The notes below the pieces were generated by a model. It was not told the DNA's origin and searched no databases. It saw nothing but the letters and a program-made list of their open reading frames with translations. From the NCBI RefSeq assembly GCF_020382885.2, contig NC_058510.1, positions 8,366,862 to 8,430,861 of the forward strand: DNA of 64,000 nucleotides, read 5' to 3'. Below, piece after piece: positions 24,869-38,500 of the stretch (the stretch's first letter is position 1; every line of letters begins with the position of its first letter). Position numbers and translations under genes: made by a program. The DNA is from Scatophagus argus. Taxonomy: Eukaryota; Chordata; Actinopteri; Scatophagidae.

Positions 24869-24918
24869 GTTTTCGGTTTTCCAAGCGAAAAGAAGCAACG
24901 TGAAGATTTCCAGTAAAC
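24869..24918 (-). other. ncapg2 5' UTR segment with upstream splice acceptor
   Basis: Fifty bases upstream of the ATG there is a strong acceptor on the minus strand (TTTTCATCGCAG then GTTTACTGG). The start-codon exon therefore probably follows a non-coding first exon. A candidate donor for that exon is GTAAGG at 25328-25333 (minus strand). Inferred from splice signals only. Confidence 0.45.
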
Positions 24919-25226
24919 CTGCGATGAAAACACAGTGCTGGTCACGGTCATACTGCTTTAGCTACATGGCTAATCTTATTGTAGGTTCAAAACAAATATG
25001 GTGGCAGTCCGTTTGCCGTTAGCGTTAAAAGTGTGCTTGTAACCGTTACTCCTACTTTATCCACTGAGACTGGTAGTGTTTTGATTTACAATCACGAGCG
25101 CATAAAATAGGAAGCAATCGCTTCGATTGTTACCGTTTTATTTATATCTCTTTGAGTAGACAACAGCCAGATGACAGCCACACACAACAACAGCGAACCC
25201 GCGCAAATTTGGATGAAGACGTCTCC

Positions 25227-25275
25227 GTGCGTCAAGACGTCGTGCGTCAATTTTTGACGCTGACGTATTTTGTCG
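25227..25275. promoter_or_regulatory. Cluster of TGACG half-sites in the ncapg2 promoter/first intron
   Basis: The 9-mer GTGCGTCAA occurs twice (25227-25235 and 25242-25250). An exact inverted repeat GCGTCAA-TTT-TTGACGC spans 25244-25260, and a further TGACGTA follows. TGACG is the ATF/CREB half-site, so this is a dense cluster of such half-sites in both orientations, 360-410 bp upstream of the ncapg2 start. An inverted CCAAT box lies further up at about 25433-25437. Function is inferred. Confidence 0.4.
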
Positions 25276-25645
25276 TTCGCTACTTCTGCCTCTTGATGGC
25301 GACAAATCACTGGGTATTTCGTGCGTACCTTACAGATTGCCGTGTCTTGTCTTCTACAGAGCCAGGTCTTTTCATGGGCGTTATACTGTAGTTGTATTCG
25401 TTATTTATTCTGTAGGAAAAATCCACCTTTTCGATTGGGCCCCAGTTCTCAAGGGAAATCGTGCTGCAATGTTGAATTCAGTGATTTGCTCAAGGGCACT
25501 TCAGCACCAAACACCCCCAACCCACATACGTAATATTTACATCTGAGTTGGAATAATTCCTAAGTCTTTTCTGCTGGACAAGCGTGACCAGTTTAAAGAA
25601 AAAACAAAAAAAAAAACAGAGAGACCATTTGCATGAGAGAAATAA

Positions 25646-25651
25646 TTTATT
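25646..25651 (-). terminator. Probable poly(A) signal of esyt2
   Basis: TTTATT on the plus strand is AATAAA on the minus strand, about 930 nt after the esyt2 stop codon and just before the ncapg2 5' region begins. Position and lack of room beyond it make it the best candidate. Confidence 0.5.
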
Positions 25652-26578
25652 TTTCAAAACCCATGAGACGTCACATCATTCAAAAAATAATAACATAAAG
25701 AAGACAAAAATTAATATTTTTTTAAGGCACAGGATAGATAACAAGAAAAGAGTTTAGAAACGCTCCAATAAACAGTTCTGATCACATGGCAAAACATATA
25801 CAAGCCTCTGACATAGCTGTGTCATCTTAAAAACAAATTTTGGCAGCCCTGCTCATAAAATGCAATAATCGTTGTCTTTGCTCATATCATTCAGCTTGTT
25901 GGACTCGCTTTTGGTTTGAACAATCAAACCATGATTCAAGTATCCTCTGCGTTGTTCATACCATACAGCTTTTGTTCGTAGCCCTAAATGCCTCAAGGTC
26001 CTCAATATCTGACACAATGTTCAGAACATCCACTATTGCACAAAGTCCTCTTAAAATACACAGAACAATCATTTCACCTTTGCATATGTGCATTCCACAT
26101 TTGCAGTCAAGCATCGAGAACAATAAGAGGTAAACGATCAAATCAAAACACTGCATGACAAAAACATAGCAAAGTCAAGCCTGCTACTTATGCTTACTTT
26201 TGTGATTGCATCTGTTCCTTTGGTAAAGAGTTTTCTCAGCGAACAAAACAGAATTTGACACATTTTAACAGAAATCAAGTACAACTGTGACAGATTCATA
26301 TAATTTATATATAATTTTTCTCAATTAAATAAAACCCCTTGAAAACCCCTGTAAATTCTTTTAGCTGTATATTAGCAACTCAGTATTTACATAAAACAGT
26401 GAAAGCAGAGACAAGGCAGTTAGTGTGTTTCAGTCAATTACAATATGTCACAATATTTTCCAATCATGATCATTAGTGAAATAATGACTGGAAAAGTTTG
26501 AAAAACTTCTTGCCTGCTGAAATAGATACTGTAAACTAAATACAACAAAATAATGTGCCCTTATACTAACAAGATAGA

Positions 26579-29500
26579 TTAAAGCAGGGGGTCTTGAATA
26601 CTTTTTATGCCTTGAGACGACAAACCATCTTCGCTCAGATCATACCTGTGAGAGAAAATGATAAGAAATATACATTCAACCATTAAAATAGTCAGTTTAT
26701 TAGCAAAAGAAATCACCCAGTGCCTCTCAAACAAAGCCTACCATTGTGTCCATCCCTTTGATATGTCCTCCCCACTTAAATCTACCAGCACCTGCAAAAA
26801 AACAAACAAACAAAAAAAGAAATTAAGCTTCTTGGGTGTACTTAGAACTGACCTTGCTGCTGGATAATAATCATAATAACAGCAAGAAACAAAAACATGT
26901 CGGAATTACCTTTCCCAAGAGCCCTTTGTGTTTGGACAGGATGCTCCCTCCGTTCTTCACTGCTACATCCAGAGTTCTCCTGTGGAGCTCCACCATGGAT
27001 ACACTGAACTCAAACCTACAAAAACACACATTTATCTACATGATACCTCCACTGAAAATAATTCATTAGTAAGGAACATTAAGCATTACTAAACCTATAA
27101 ACCTTCAAGAAAGCGAGATGGTAACCTGAACTCACGTTTGATCAAAAATGGGGTTAAGGGTCCTCTTCATTGTGCTGGTCTTCCTCCTCCCCGTCCGGCT
27201 CTTGTCAGGCAGCAGATAGAGGCGAATGAAGGGATCTGAACCGTCTTTGGTGAAGGCTATCAAGTTACTGAGGATACACAGAAAAAAAGTTTCATATTTT
27301 CTCTGTTAATGGTGCCTGTTCGTTCTTAGATGTTAGTAGCTCCGCTGAAAGCTACCGGACACTGAAGAATCACTTCCCACTAATTACAATAAGTGGCAGA
27401 GACTTGGGCCAAAAAGGAGGGGACGGGAAAGTTTTTGAAAATGAAATGAAAACAAGTCTACCGTATATCTTCCAAACAACAAATTAAAATGCAGTGTACC
27501 AAGGCGGCTGTGGACCTCACCGGCAAGCGTGCACCACCACGATGAGTTTGTTCCTCTGGCAGCTGTGTCGAACCGTCAGCTGGACCTCACCCAGAGGGTA
27601 CTGGCTGGGGGCCGAGCCACTATAAACACACCGGAGTAAGACTGTGTCACTTCCAGTACATTCAGCTGAATTTACACAGCAGGGATCATGCAGGGACAGA
27701 TGGATAGCTTGACAGGTAGTCCGATAAAATATTCATTAAAATGCATATTTTAAAAATGACACTCCATCAGAGGCAACAGCAGAATTTAGACGTAGAGTCA
27801 AAACATAATGTGATTCCCTAAAAGGAGGAGAAGAAGTAAAAGTAAAAACAAAAGAAATTAAGAAATGGGGAACAACGTACCACGAGGGACGGGAACAGTA
27901 GGTGGGAAATAATTATAAAAACAATGTATCATATGTTTCATTTACTTCTGTAGCTGACGAAGCCTTTGTTGAAGTTCCAAGGTAGCGAAGGGCAGGGAAA
28001 TATCCGATGCCAGGCTCGGTGTGGACTCCTTATGAGGCAGGTGTTTCTGGGAGCTGGACATGGAGATGCTCAGGTTGGAGGTACTGCGGAGGGGACTGGC
28101 TGAGTAAGGCTCGCCGTCCCTTTGTTGGAGGGTGAAGGTGGAGGCGTCTATAGGCGGCGGAGGCGTTGGTGGAGCAAGTGGGGAATCTGAGACTGATCGT
28201 CTCTGAGAGGGGGCTGTGTTTGGCTGTGGTAAGCTGGACTTCCTGACCCGGACAGAGGAGGGCTGGTCTGAGGATACCTGCTTCTCCAGGGAAAGGATCT
28301 AAAGAAAGACAGAAGGACATTACTGGAAATAATGAATGTGAACTACAATGAAGTACCGGAATGTGTTCTAGAATAATAATCGCTGAATACATACATATAT
28401 GTTTCCTGTCAAAATACAGTAACTCCAGTAAAATGCGTTTGTAATCCTCCATTTTGTTCGGCACAATAAAGGCAAATCTGTCTGTATGGTCAGTAGAAGG
28501 TCAGTAGGCTTGTAAAGCCATTTCCCTTTTTGAGTATCCATAATGAATCTTGATAAGTTGATTGTGATCCAATAAAGGAAAACTATTTTAGTGCAGGTCA
28601 ATATTCTAATACGGCTGCAATCATTTTTTTTTATTGGATCAGCTATGATGATTTAAATGTAATTTTTGATGTTCTACCACAAAATAGATTCTCCACCACT
28701 TTATTGGAGAAATTTCAGAGTGAAGCATTTCTGAATAATATATGTTATATTCATTGATGACTAATGTCTCTATGAAGTTGCAGCTGGTAAAAGAGGGGGT
28801 AATTTCTCCCCCATGATCAATAAAATCTTATTGTAATCCACAGTTCATCATTTATTTTTTGAAAAAAAAATGTCATCACTGATGTGAATCTGTTAAATAT
28901 CTATTGACTAGAGATCAAAATGTACTTCGTGGAGTAAAAAGTACAGTATTTCCCTCTGAAATGTGCAGCATGTGAGTAAATGTACCTTGTTACTTCCCCC
29001 ACTGCCTCAAAGACAATAATACAACACAAAGTATACCGTATATATCTACCTGTAAAGACAGGTAAATAAGTCAGATGTCTACACCTTACACCACATGTTG
29101 ACGTTTTGACATGTTGACATGTTGACGACATGTATTTCTACCCTCAGTCTTTTGGCATTTTCTCAGAAATGTAGCAATCACACGCCTTTTTAAGAACTTT
29201 CAGAAGATTGTTTGTTTCTCAACTGGAAACATTAAATGTCAGCCAGAAAAAGCCTTAACTGGAGGAGCTAACTTTGGCTTAATTAGCAATTTAGCTACAA
29301 TTGATAACCTCAGGCATTTCAGCCAGAAGATGTGAAGATAATACTGGAAACAAAGACAATACAATTGAGCTGAGAGCATAAAATATTAAGACCATTATGA
29401 CTTCAACAAAACACTTTTTAGTTTTTTGCTGACAGTGCAACGCACGAGTTAATTTGTACTGTGCCACTCATTACGCAGCCTTCTCACAACCCACTCTGTT

Positions 29501-32500
29501 TGAATCAGCAGATCTCGAACGTCTGTTCTGGTTTCCTGAAATGAATAACCTTTAAATAACTAATGCATACAGGTTCATTTTTTACCCTCAGGGCCATCTT
29601 AAGTTTGATGGTGGAGCTGGGCCCAGAGTTCCTGAGAGGAAAGCACTGAGTCAGCGTCATGTCCTCCTCCACCAACAGGCCACTCAAAGGCACCGTCAGA
29701 TTACCCAGGGTGCATTTGTGCTTGTCATCTTTTACCTGTTTGTGAAGAAAGAAGAAGACAAGTTGATTTAAGACAAGTCAGACACTTCCGTCATTTGGTG
29801 GGTGGCCTTGCGAAACATATGAGTTTTCACTGAGGACTTGTGCTGCATTACCTCCACCTCGATCTCCTGCCTCCTGGGATTGTGAACGAGGAATGAGAAA
29901 CAATCTTCCCACAGAGGCTCCTTGGTCTTGTACCGGATCTTTACAGACAGACAGGCAGCTATTTGTTAGTTGTTAATGAAGAAACGCTTGAGAGCAGCTA
30001 ATTAAAAATGCAATTCAGGAGTAATGGAGAAATGTCTAATTTATTTTCATATCGCGTGTGTGGATCATTTTCCGACTTCTTCTTCATGGTGATGGAGGCC
30101 AAGAATCATGGCTGTTAAAGTATTTTGAGCTGTCCACCATCCTCAACTGACAGACATGATTGCTCTTTGAAACCGTTTAACCTATCTTTAAAAAGGATCT
30201 AATATAACAAACCACCCCATACTCATTAGATGCTTGCAGCAAACCTTCAGCATCAATAAAAGTGAGGACCACTTAAGTGGTTCCTCCTCCTGAATAATTT
30301 CCCTTTTGAAGTGTGCGAGAAATAGGTGGCAAACAAACTTACAATACTTCATTTCACTTTCGAGTTTTCAGTTTGTCTCTCTTTTAATTTCACAGTCAGA
30401 GGGTCTACAATAACAAACTCCAGAGAGAGACAGTTAAAGAATGAGGTGTTCTGGCTGTTAGACCTCAATGTGTCTTTGTGAGGAAGAATGTGAAATATAT
30501 TCTGGTAGAGGCTACTGCCAACTTAAAAAAAAATGCAAGATTGTTCATAAAACCCTGTGCAGATGTAAAACTTTTCTTCTCATCCAGAATGAAATCTGAC
30601 AGTATAATAATACTAATGGCCACTTATACAACTCACCTTGCTCTCCTGTGTTTTGTGTCCAACAGTCAACTGTACGTAAGGACTGGGTTCGCTGCTACTC
30701 TTCTTTGCAGACTATTGGAGAACCAGAGAAAGGAGTGTTAGCCGATTCTCCTCGCTGTGACAAACAACGCATAAACGATGGGAACGTTCAACGTAATTAC
30801 ACCCAAACTCAAGCACCAGCTCCTTGAGACTTCGTATCAAGCACACTATGGTGAAAGAGTACGCAGCTCAGAAGGGAGGGAACATTACCATACCCTTTGA
30901 CAAGCAGGGCTGCAGGCAGAGAGGCTACCGAGGAGACTGCCAAGCTTTGTCTCTTTTCCTTTCTAATTTTAGCATGCTGGGCTTTGACAGCTAAGTATTA
31001 TTCAAGACTCCTAACAGAATAATAATATCCTTCATATCTCCAAGCTGGAGGGGAAAGTCTTGACTCTCTTTTGAGGAGGGTGCTTACATTTGACATCTAT
31101 TTTTCTCCGTCATTAGAATTAAGCTCCACTTAGCACATGCAGGGTGATTAAAACAATCCCATACTTTGATATGCCACAACTGAAAGTGAGAAAGCATTGA
31201 AAAAAAAAGAAGAAGAATTTCACATCATTGATATTCTATGTTTGTACTTAATTTGACTAAAATATTATGATGTTTCTCAATACGATAATTCTACAATGGC
31301 AACACCTAAACAACACCTGCTACATTATTTTATCCTTTCTTCTATGGGGGGACATTTTCCTTATCTGAATCAAAGGTCTAAGGATGCAGGATGTTATGCC
31401 CTCTGAGGCAAATCATTTTGGAAAAGATAGATAAAACTACAACACATTTGCAAGTGGATTTTTAGCAAACTGGTGTGCACTTTGTGTATAATCAAAAAAT
31501 TGTCAGTGCTCTCCAAGTCTCTAATCTGACGTCAAGTAATGCAGAAAGACCTGCAAGAGGAGGAAGTAAAAGTCAAAGTTTTAGATATCAAAATAACTTG
31601 ACAATATAGACACAATAAAGAAAATTCGAGAAAGCTGCACATAAGCTGGACAGGTTAATATCAACTGATGGGAAAATGCAACAACGAGGTGCAGAAGCTC
31701 AGTCTGTCACTCTGCTAACAGCCAGCCCAGTCAGGTAGTGGCAGCACTGCAGTCAGGATAACGAGGAGTAAACCAATTAGAGTGAACCAGAGGCATTTTA
31801 CTACAGTTGCCCTCTAGTGCCAAACGAAACTGGCACACAATGCTGCAGTGTGTGCAGAGTGTCACTGTGAGGGAGTGTCACTGCATGCTAGGCTTCAAAT
31901 TTCCTGGAAAAATTCAAGGAAAACAACAGCTTACGCTAACTGGAAGAATGCAGCAGTTTATTTCCCAGAAAATGTTTGTGTCGCCAGAAACTGGAGGCGG
32001 TAAAAGTCATGTTGTAACGCAACATTTCATGATGTTGCTGTTGTCATTGTTGTGACAGCAGGTTAATGCTGGTTACTTTCTTTCTGTAATGTTTTTACAT
32101 TATAACGCCACCTTCAGTGCTTACTGCCTCTGAACTTGTGTTGTTCAACCGCATAAAAAAATGCAGAAATGCTGGCCTGCTGATGATAAGTTCCTGTTCC
32201 ATACCATAAGTTCCAACACAAGGTGAGCATGATAAGCTTCCTGATGAACTAACACAACCCAGGCTGCTCTGTCGGTTTGCTCTGCAGAACCTGCGGCCCA
32301 ATTAATTTCCAGTGCAATAAAAACAAGCTTGTGTAGGGACTATTGAACAGGCAGGGGAATTATAATTTCTCTTTTAATGTGAACGCTACAAAAGGGGTTC
32401 AATCATCCATAAAGACTGAAGACATGACTGTCATTCCCTCAAGAAATGAGTGCAATATTAGACCGGTGCATGCAAGATCACTTTAGTTAGAAAAGCTGGA

Positions 32501-35500
32501 AAATCACTGAAGAAAGGAGTGTACAGCACAAACTAGCATAAAAATACAATGCAATCATCCATCTTCATGCACTTAAACATTGTTTGATAATCATCACAAT
32601 AACATGACGGTGGATGGTGCACTTGAGGGAGCAGACAGAGATCAAAGTACGAGACACGAGATGTTATCTGCACATGCAATCCATTTTTCCCACATTACCT
32701 TCAGGGCCTTAAAGACTGAGACTTGCTTCAACCCATCATAGGTGAAATCTGACAGGTTGCTCTTTAAGCCAAAAGGAGATTTAGGGGAGAAAATCACACC
32801 CACAGTTAGTAGGACGGGATTGTATGTGGTTAAGAGGTACGACAAAAACCCACACAAATATGTTGAAATATGTACTGAAACATGTGGTAATAAATAAAAA
32901 GCAGCATGGGGGCTGATATTGCCAACACAGCGGGGAGCTAACAATGAAAACGCAGGTCGCAATGTGTGACTTTTATTTTTTTTAAATTCTACAGGTTTTC
33001 TGTGGTTGTACAGCTAAGGCATTAATTGGCTCACTAAAACATTATCGGGCTCTTTGCACTGTAGACACTTTATATTTCAGCCTTGAACTAAGTACCCAAT
33101 TTAGGAGAATATGCATCTGACTAACAAGCTGGCATAATTGAGTCCTGTGTTTTGAAGTGTCTGCTATGTGTTAATGGTTACAGGGGACCCGAGATAATTT
33201 CCATCAGACATTAAAAACCGTGCAGCTAATACATGCTTTAAAACACGGGTTTTAAGGACTCCTGTTACTGTTCAACCCACACCATCACACACGGCTAATG
33301 CTATCTGGATGCAAAAGTACTGGGGGACTCACACATATCGTTCTATACTCTGAGGTATTGCTTTCGCAAAAGACTAGACCAGATGCTCTCCTCTCTCTTA
33401 AGTTTCCACAGCCTAAGCTGCCTGTGAAGACGCTCTTGGGTGAAGAGAGAAAAGGTAAAGAAGAAAAGGTGGAGTTATGAAGACTGAGATGACTAAAAAG
33501 GCATTATTTTGTATTTGATTCTGATTCTGAATTCTGAATACTGTTTAGATGTTTGAAGTTAAACTAAAGGACCCCAAGTTATTTACAGCTTACAAGTAAG
33601 TTATACCTCATTTATTTGATAGACGCAGAAAAAAAATACAAATTTCCTGAGAAGATGTTCAGGGTTCTGACAACAGCTACAAAAATCGTGATACAAGACG
33701 AATTCCCTAAGCTGGTGTTTATATGGTTAGATTTGGAGCAGCTGAGATAATGAGCAAAATAATAAACCATGGCTGGTAGGTTCACCTGGAGGTCATAAAA
33801 GTGTCACAAAGCATAAGACATAGTGGTAACAGGAAGCACACTGTGCACGCTCATCAATAATCCCTATTTAAACAAGTATTCTATGCTGGCATTTCTTACC
33901 AAACTGGTTCAAAATGTTGCTAAATGTGGTGTGTATACTTTTGGGCAAAGAAAAAGAAGCCTGCAAAAGCCTAATATTATATTTTAGCCCAAGCTGTAGA
34001 GAGAGCAACAGCATTGCCAGCATGAACTGAACTGAACATCGCAGAATCTTACTGGCAGGTTCTTTGCTGAGTCCAGATAGACCACAAGCAGTGCTGACGA
34101 TAACCCATCGTTAGCCAGGCTTCTGTCTGCACGCACACTTCGCAGCACCTGATTAGACAGAAAATACAGAAAAGGCGGACATCATGGATAAAGATGACTG
34201 GTATGTATCAAACCTTCATTATCAGAAATAAATGTTATCAGAGACAATATTTGCTCTGTTAAGTAAAGAAAGTCAGTGTTGTACCTGGTCCAACTTCTCA
34301 GGAGTGGAGAGCAGCGAGAGCCACTCCAGTTTTAAGTGAAGTTTCCCTGTAGGGGCTTCTTCCAGATCAAACCACTGCAACAGCGTGACAACATATCAAA
34401 TTTAAATCATTCAGTTAAGTCACGTTTTTGCTTTCTTGTCAAGTTTGATGAGAAGATTCACCCCACTGTCCTGTACACAAAGCTACAACCAGCAGCCAGT
34501 TGGCTCCGTGGGGAGGAAACAGTTTGCCTTAACACAAATGAATTTTTCTTCACAAATAAACCCCCCCACACCATATCGTGTTTGATCCATTCTAAAACAC
34601 AAGCAGTTTCATGTGCTGGACTATTTCCTTGCTTGGCTGTGTGACCTCTGTGACCTCTGCGACCTAGTGTAATGTCGTCACTGTGAAGTTGACTTGTGAG
34701 GCTAGCTATTTCCCATTGTTCATGGTTTTTATGCTAAGATACGCTGCTGGTGGTAGCTTCATATTTACATTACAGGCACAAGAGTGGTATCAATCCCCTC
34801 ATTCAACTCTCTCAGAGGTAAACAATAAGCTTATTTCCTAAAATACTGACCTATTCCTTTAAGACGTACAACATATCAACTCTAAACAAATTGCAAGCAC
34901 ACGAGTGCTATAAACTGTTAGCTGAAATGGTTTTACCTCATCAACCTTCTGTTCTTTGTGCAGCTCAGTCATATCGATCATCAGGCTGTGAATAATGACA
35001 AAAATGACTCAAATTGAGATGACAAACAGTAAGCAGAGAAATCACACCAATTAATCCGAGCAGAGGGGGTCCAGTTATCGATTCGCTGCTTTGTATTGTC
35101 AGCACTGGGTGTAGTGTTGCAGCCTTGGGGAAAAAAATCAATTGACTTTGCCCTTGGGCTTGGAACTATGGGACAACACTTCCACTTCTTCTTTACTTTA
35201 ACGAGTATCTACTAGGACAGATACTTTTGTCACATCGTCTCCTCCTCCGGTTTCCAACGATGCCACACGAGATTGCTGGCTGATCACAACAAAGCTTGTT
35301 CTTACATATCTGCCACATTGCTGAGTTGCAAAGAGACCCTGGTTCCTATGAAGTAGGTGCGATAAGATCAGAGCAGGGCAGGAAATGAGGTTAACTCACC
35401 TTCCCAGGAAATCATCTTTGTCCGGATCCTCATCAAACAGCTCAATCTCAAGATGTTGGCCTGAGTGCTCATACACCAGCGCCTGATGATGAAAAGCACC

Positions 35501-38500
35501 TGTTCATGTTTGTTCGAGCAGGCACATCCAGTCAATAGGCAGATTATCGAACACAGGTTGGGCGAATACACTTGTTTCCACTTGTTTGTTAACAAATGAT
35601 AATATTGTTCAAACTGCGCCAAAAGAAGCGTTCACCCCCTGCTCCAAGAGTCATCCCAAACTTGTCACCTCATAAACTTCATTCCATTTGGGATGGAGGC
35701 TCGCCTTGATCGTCTTGCTCTGGAACAACTGGTTGCCAATCTGCAAGACTCCATATGGGTCAGACTTCCCCTTGATCAGCCCTCCCAGAAATTTATCTTT
35801 CCCTTCCAGGTCCTGAGCTTCCAAGAAGTGAATCCTCAGAACTCCCTGGGGAGACACACAGCTCACAGCGTTAAGAGGGGGAACTTTGTTACAGCAGCCT
35901 CTGGCACTTCGAGGCCAGAGTCAGATGAGTCAGAGTTTACATGATGTGACATTTCCTACTGGTGTCATAAAGCGATCCAAGAGGAGTTAATTCTAGGCTC
36001 AGGTAGTAACAAAATATTCTTAACAATGCTATTTATTATTTACATTTTCATTTGCTGTAGAAATTATTTCACATTAACTATTGTAGGAAGTAGAGACAAA
36101 AATGAAAAAGACAATCTGATAGCAACTGCTTAGCTAGATTGTTTGTGTTTATGTAAAGTGTCCATATCTCTGAAGCTGTGATTAACAATTAATTTGATTG
36201 TCAGTGAGTCGGTTAATTCTATATTCAATCAAACAACTGATTATTTGGTCTACAAAATGTCAGAAATAATGATAACAAATGGTACAAAACATTGCCCATC
36301 GCCAATCAAAAGTCAAGCAATTTATTTTTTATCCTTTCTGTAGTGATATAAATCAAACTAAAGCGGCAGACCTTTGCATTTAAAAATCTGACATTGTTGC
36401 TTGATAACTGATAAATGCAAGTAATAATTAAAGCCTAAAATATCTTCAACATCACAAAATAGTATCTCCTCCAAAAGGACACAGCTTGCATTGAATTACA
36501 CTGAAGCGTTTGCCTTGTTGCCATGGATACAGCTTCTAGACAAAGCCTTGACATGTTTTCTGGTGCTCTTTCTCATGAAGTGTTGTGATACCTCTAACCA
36601 CGAATTCCACAAGAAGAAAAACACGTCATCTTTAACTGCATTTTCACACTGCATTTGTACCTTTGGCATGGGAAAGCGTAGCTTGGCCATTTCCACATCC
36701 CCCACCAGTGGGATGGTGATACGATTGGGTAAAACCAGATTACTGTAGATAACGTCTTGAATCAGACTGTCAGAGAAGCCACTGCAAAGAGAAGGGAGGG
36801 TTGCAAGAGGGGACGAAAGCAAGATAAACAGAATGAAGCAATGAATTATTAAAGTAAGGGTGCCCTTGGGTTATAAATATTCTCCTTTAATCTCAGCTTA
36901 GTACAGTACATTTCTGCTTTCCATATGAGAAGGTAGTAGGAAAACTGGAGTCCATTCAAGCATGTTGGTGCTGCACGCCAACAAACCTCTGAATGTCTCT
37001 CTGATCCACTAATGATTCAACACGTAGTGACAGCAACAATAACAGTGAGGGCAGAGAATGACATCACTGCCAGGCTTCCCTTTATTCATTTACCTGCTGT
37101 GGCGCAGCCAGAAATTTGCAACCACGGCTAGAAAAAAAAATGGCATTACAGTAAAAAGTCATCATCCAGGTTTATTGCTCCGCCTGTGCCTCGAAGGAAA
37201 AGAGTTGTGATTGCAGAACTGCTGTCCACATAGCACGATCTAGATGTCATAATCACTGGTGTTTGTGCCTGAGACACCAACTGGAGTGATCCCAGAAAAG
37301 ACAGCAGCGAAATCTACACAGTGGGCTGTGAAAAACACCAAAGTGCTGCCACGAGAGATACAACAACATGATCTGTAGACAGGTAGCCTTATAAATGGAA
37401 CATTTACTAATACGTGGGACTTAATGTACCTGTCCCATGTGCTTCCTAACTGTCCACGAGTGTAGCAACTTACAGTAACTAAATGACAACCTGTATGTAA
37501 TTGGCGTCATAAATTGAGAGAACTCCAATCCAAGATGTCTTGTTGAATGAGGCCCAGGATGTTCCAGATCACCGCTCAAACCAACAACATTCATTGTCGT
37601 TAATTAGATTTCCTGTGCTGTAAAGTAAAAACGTACTGACTAGCAGAGACTGACTTTGTGACATGTGTTTCGCCTTCTAAAATCATAATGAGGCATAGAA
37701 ATAGAAAAAATTAAAAAATTAGCTGTCATTGGTAGATACTGCAATTTCTTTCACCTTTTAGATTTTCAAAATATCAAGTGAAATATCTTTTTTTTTGCTT
37801 GTTTTTTAATATGTATGTTAGTTACTGTTTTATAAAGCTAAATTTCATTGATTTAATCAATGTGAAACTGAGATAAAATAAAATGCTTGCTGTTCTACAG
37901 AACAGATCACTTCTATGGCAGTCAATATTACCACTCTAAATAGGACATGTAGAAATGAAAGAGTATCCCCTTATACATACGTACCTTGAATTCTGGCTCA
38001 ATGACAAAGCTGTGCTTCAAAGAATTTGATATACTGAAGTCCTTAATTAATGCATGCATCAACAAGAACCGCAGAAAACAAATTGTCCAATCAACCTTTT
38101 TCATCCATCATGGAGCCTGGTGAGGTAATTTATATGCACTCTCCTGCCTCCCACTCCTCCAGCTCTCAGTGCAGTCTTTCTTTCTGCTCATAGGTTCATA
38201 ACAGAGGATGGCTTTAGAACACATCATCGTTTGCTGTATGAGAAAGCTGGGTGGCCTCCGGTGGCAGTGAGAAAAGAGCAGCAGCACAGGTAACTTACAT
38301 GTGCCCTAATACTGATCAAGTTAACACTGTGCAGGGTCCCGAGACTCTCTGGCCCTTGAAATTAAACTTATTAATACTGTTGTATTGGGAATGTGTAACA
38401 ATTTGGAGAAACAAGCAAAATTAGCAAAAAAAAAAAAAAAAAATCAATTTAGGATCTTTTCCTCACTGTTTCTACAGCAGCTGTTTTTTTGCTTTTGTAA

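Larger units (their letters stand above)
24919..26578. other. Intergenic ncapg2/esyt2: esyt2 3' UTR and ncapg2 5' region
   Basis: Both genes are on the minus strand, head to tail. From 26578 down to about 25625 is probably the 3' UTR of esyt2, which ends near the AATAAA at 25646-25651. From about 25500 to 24919 is the 5' region of ncapg2. The true spacer may be only a few hundred bases. No separate gene is supported here. Confidence 0.55.

Noticed and set aside
36516..36529. X-box-like GTTGCCATGGATAC in esyt2 intron 8
   Set aside because: The right half has two mismatches to RGYAAC, and it lies deep in an intron, not near a start.
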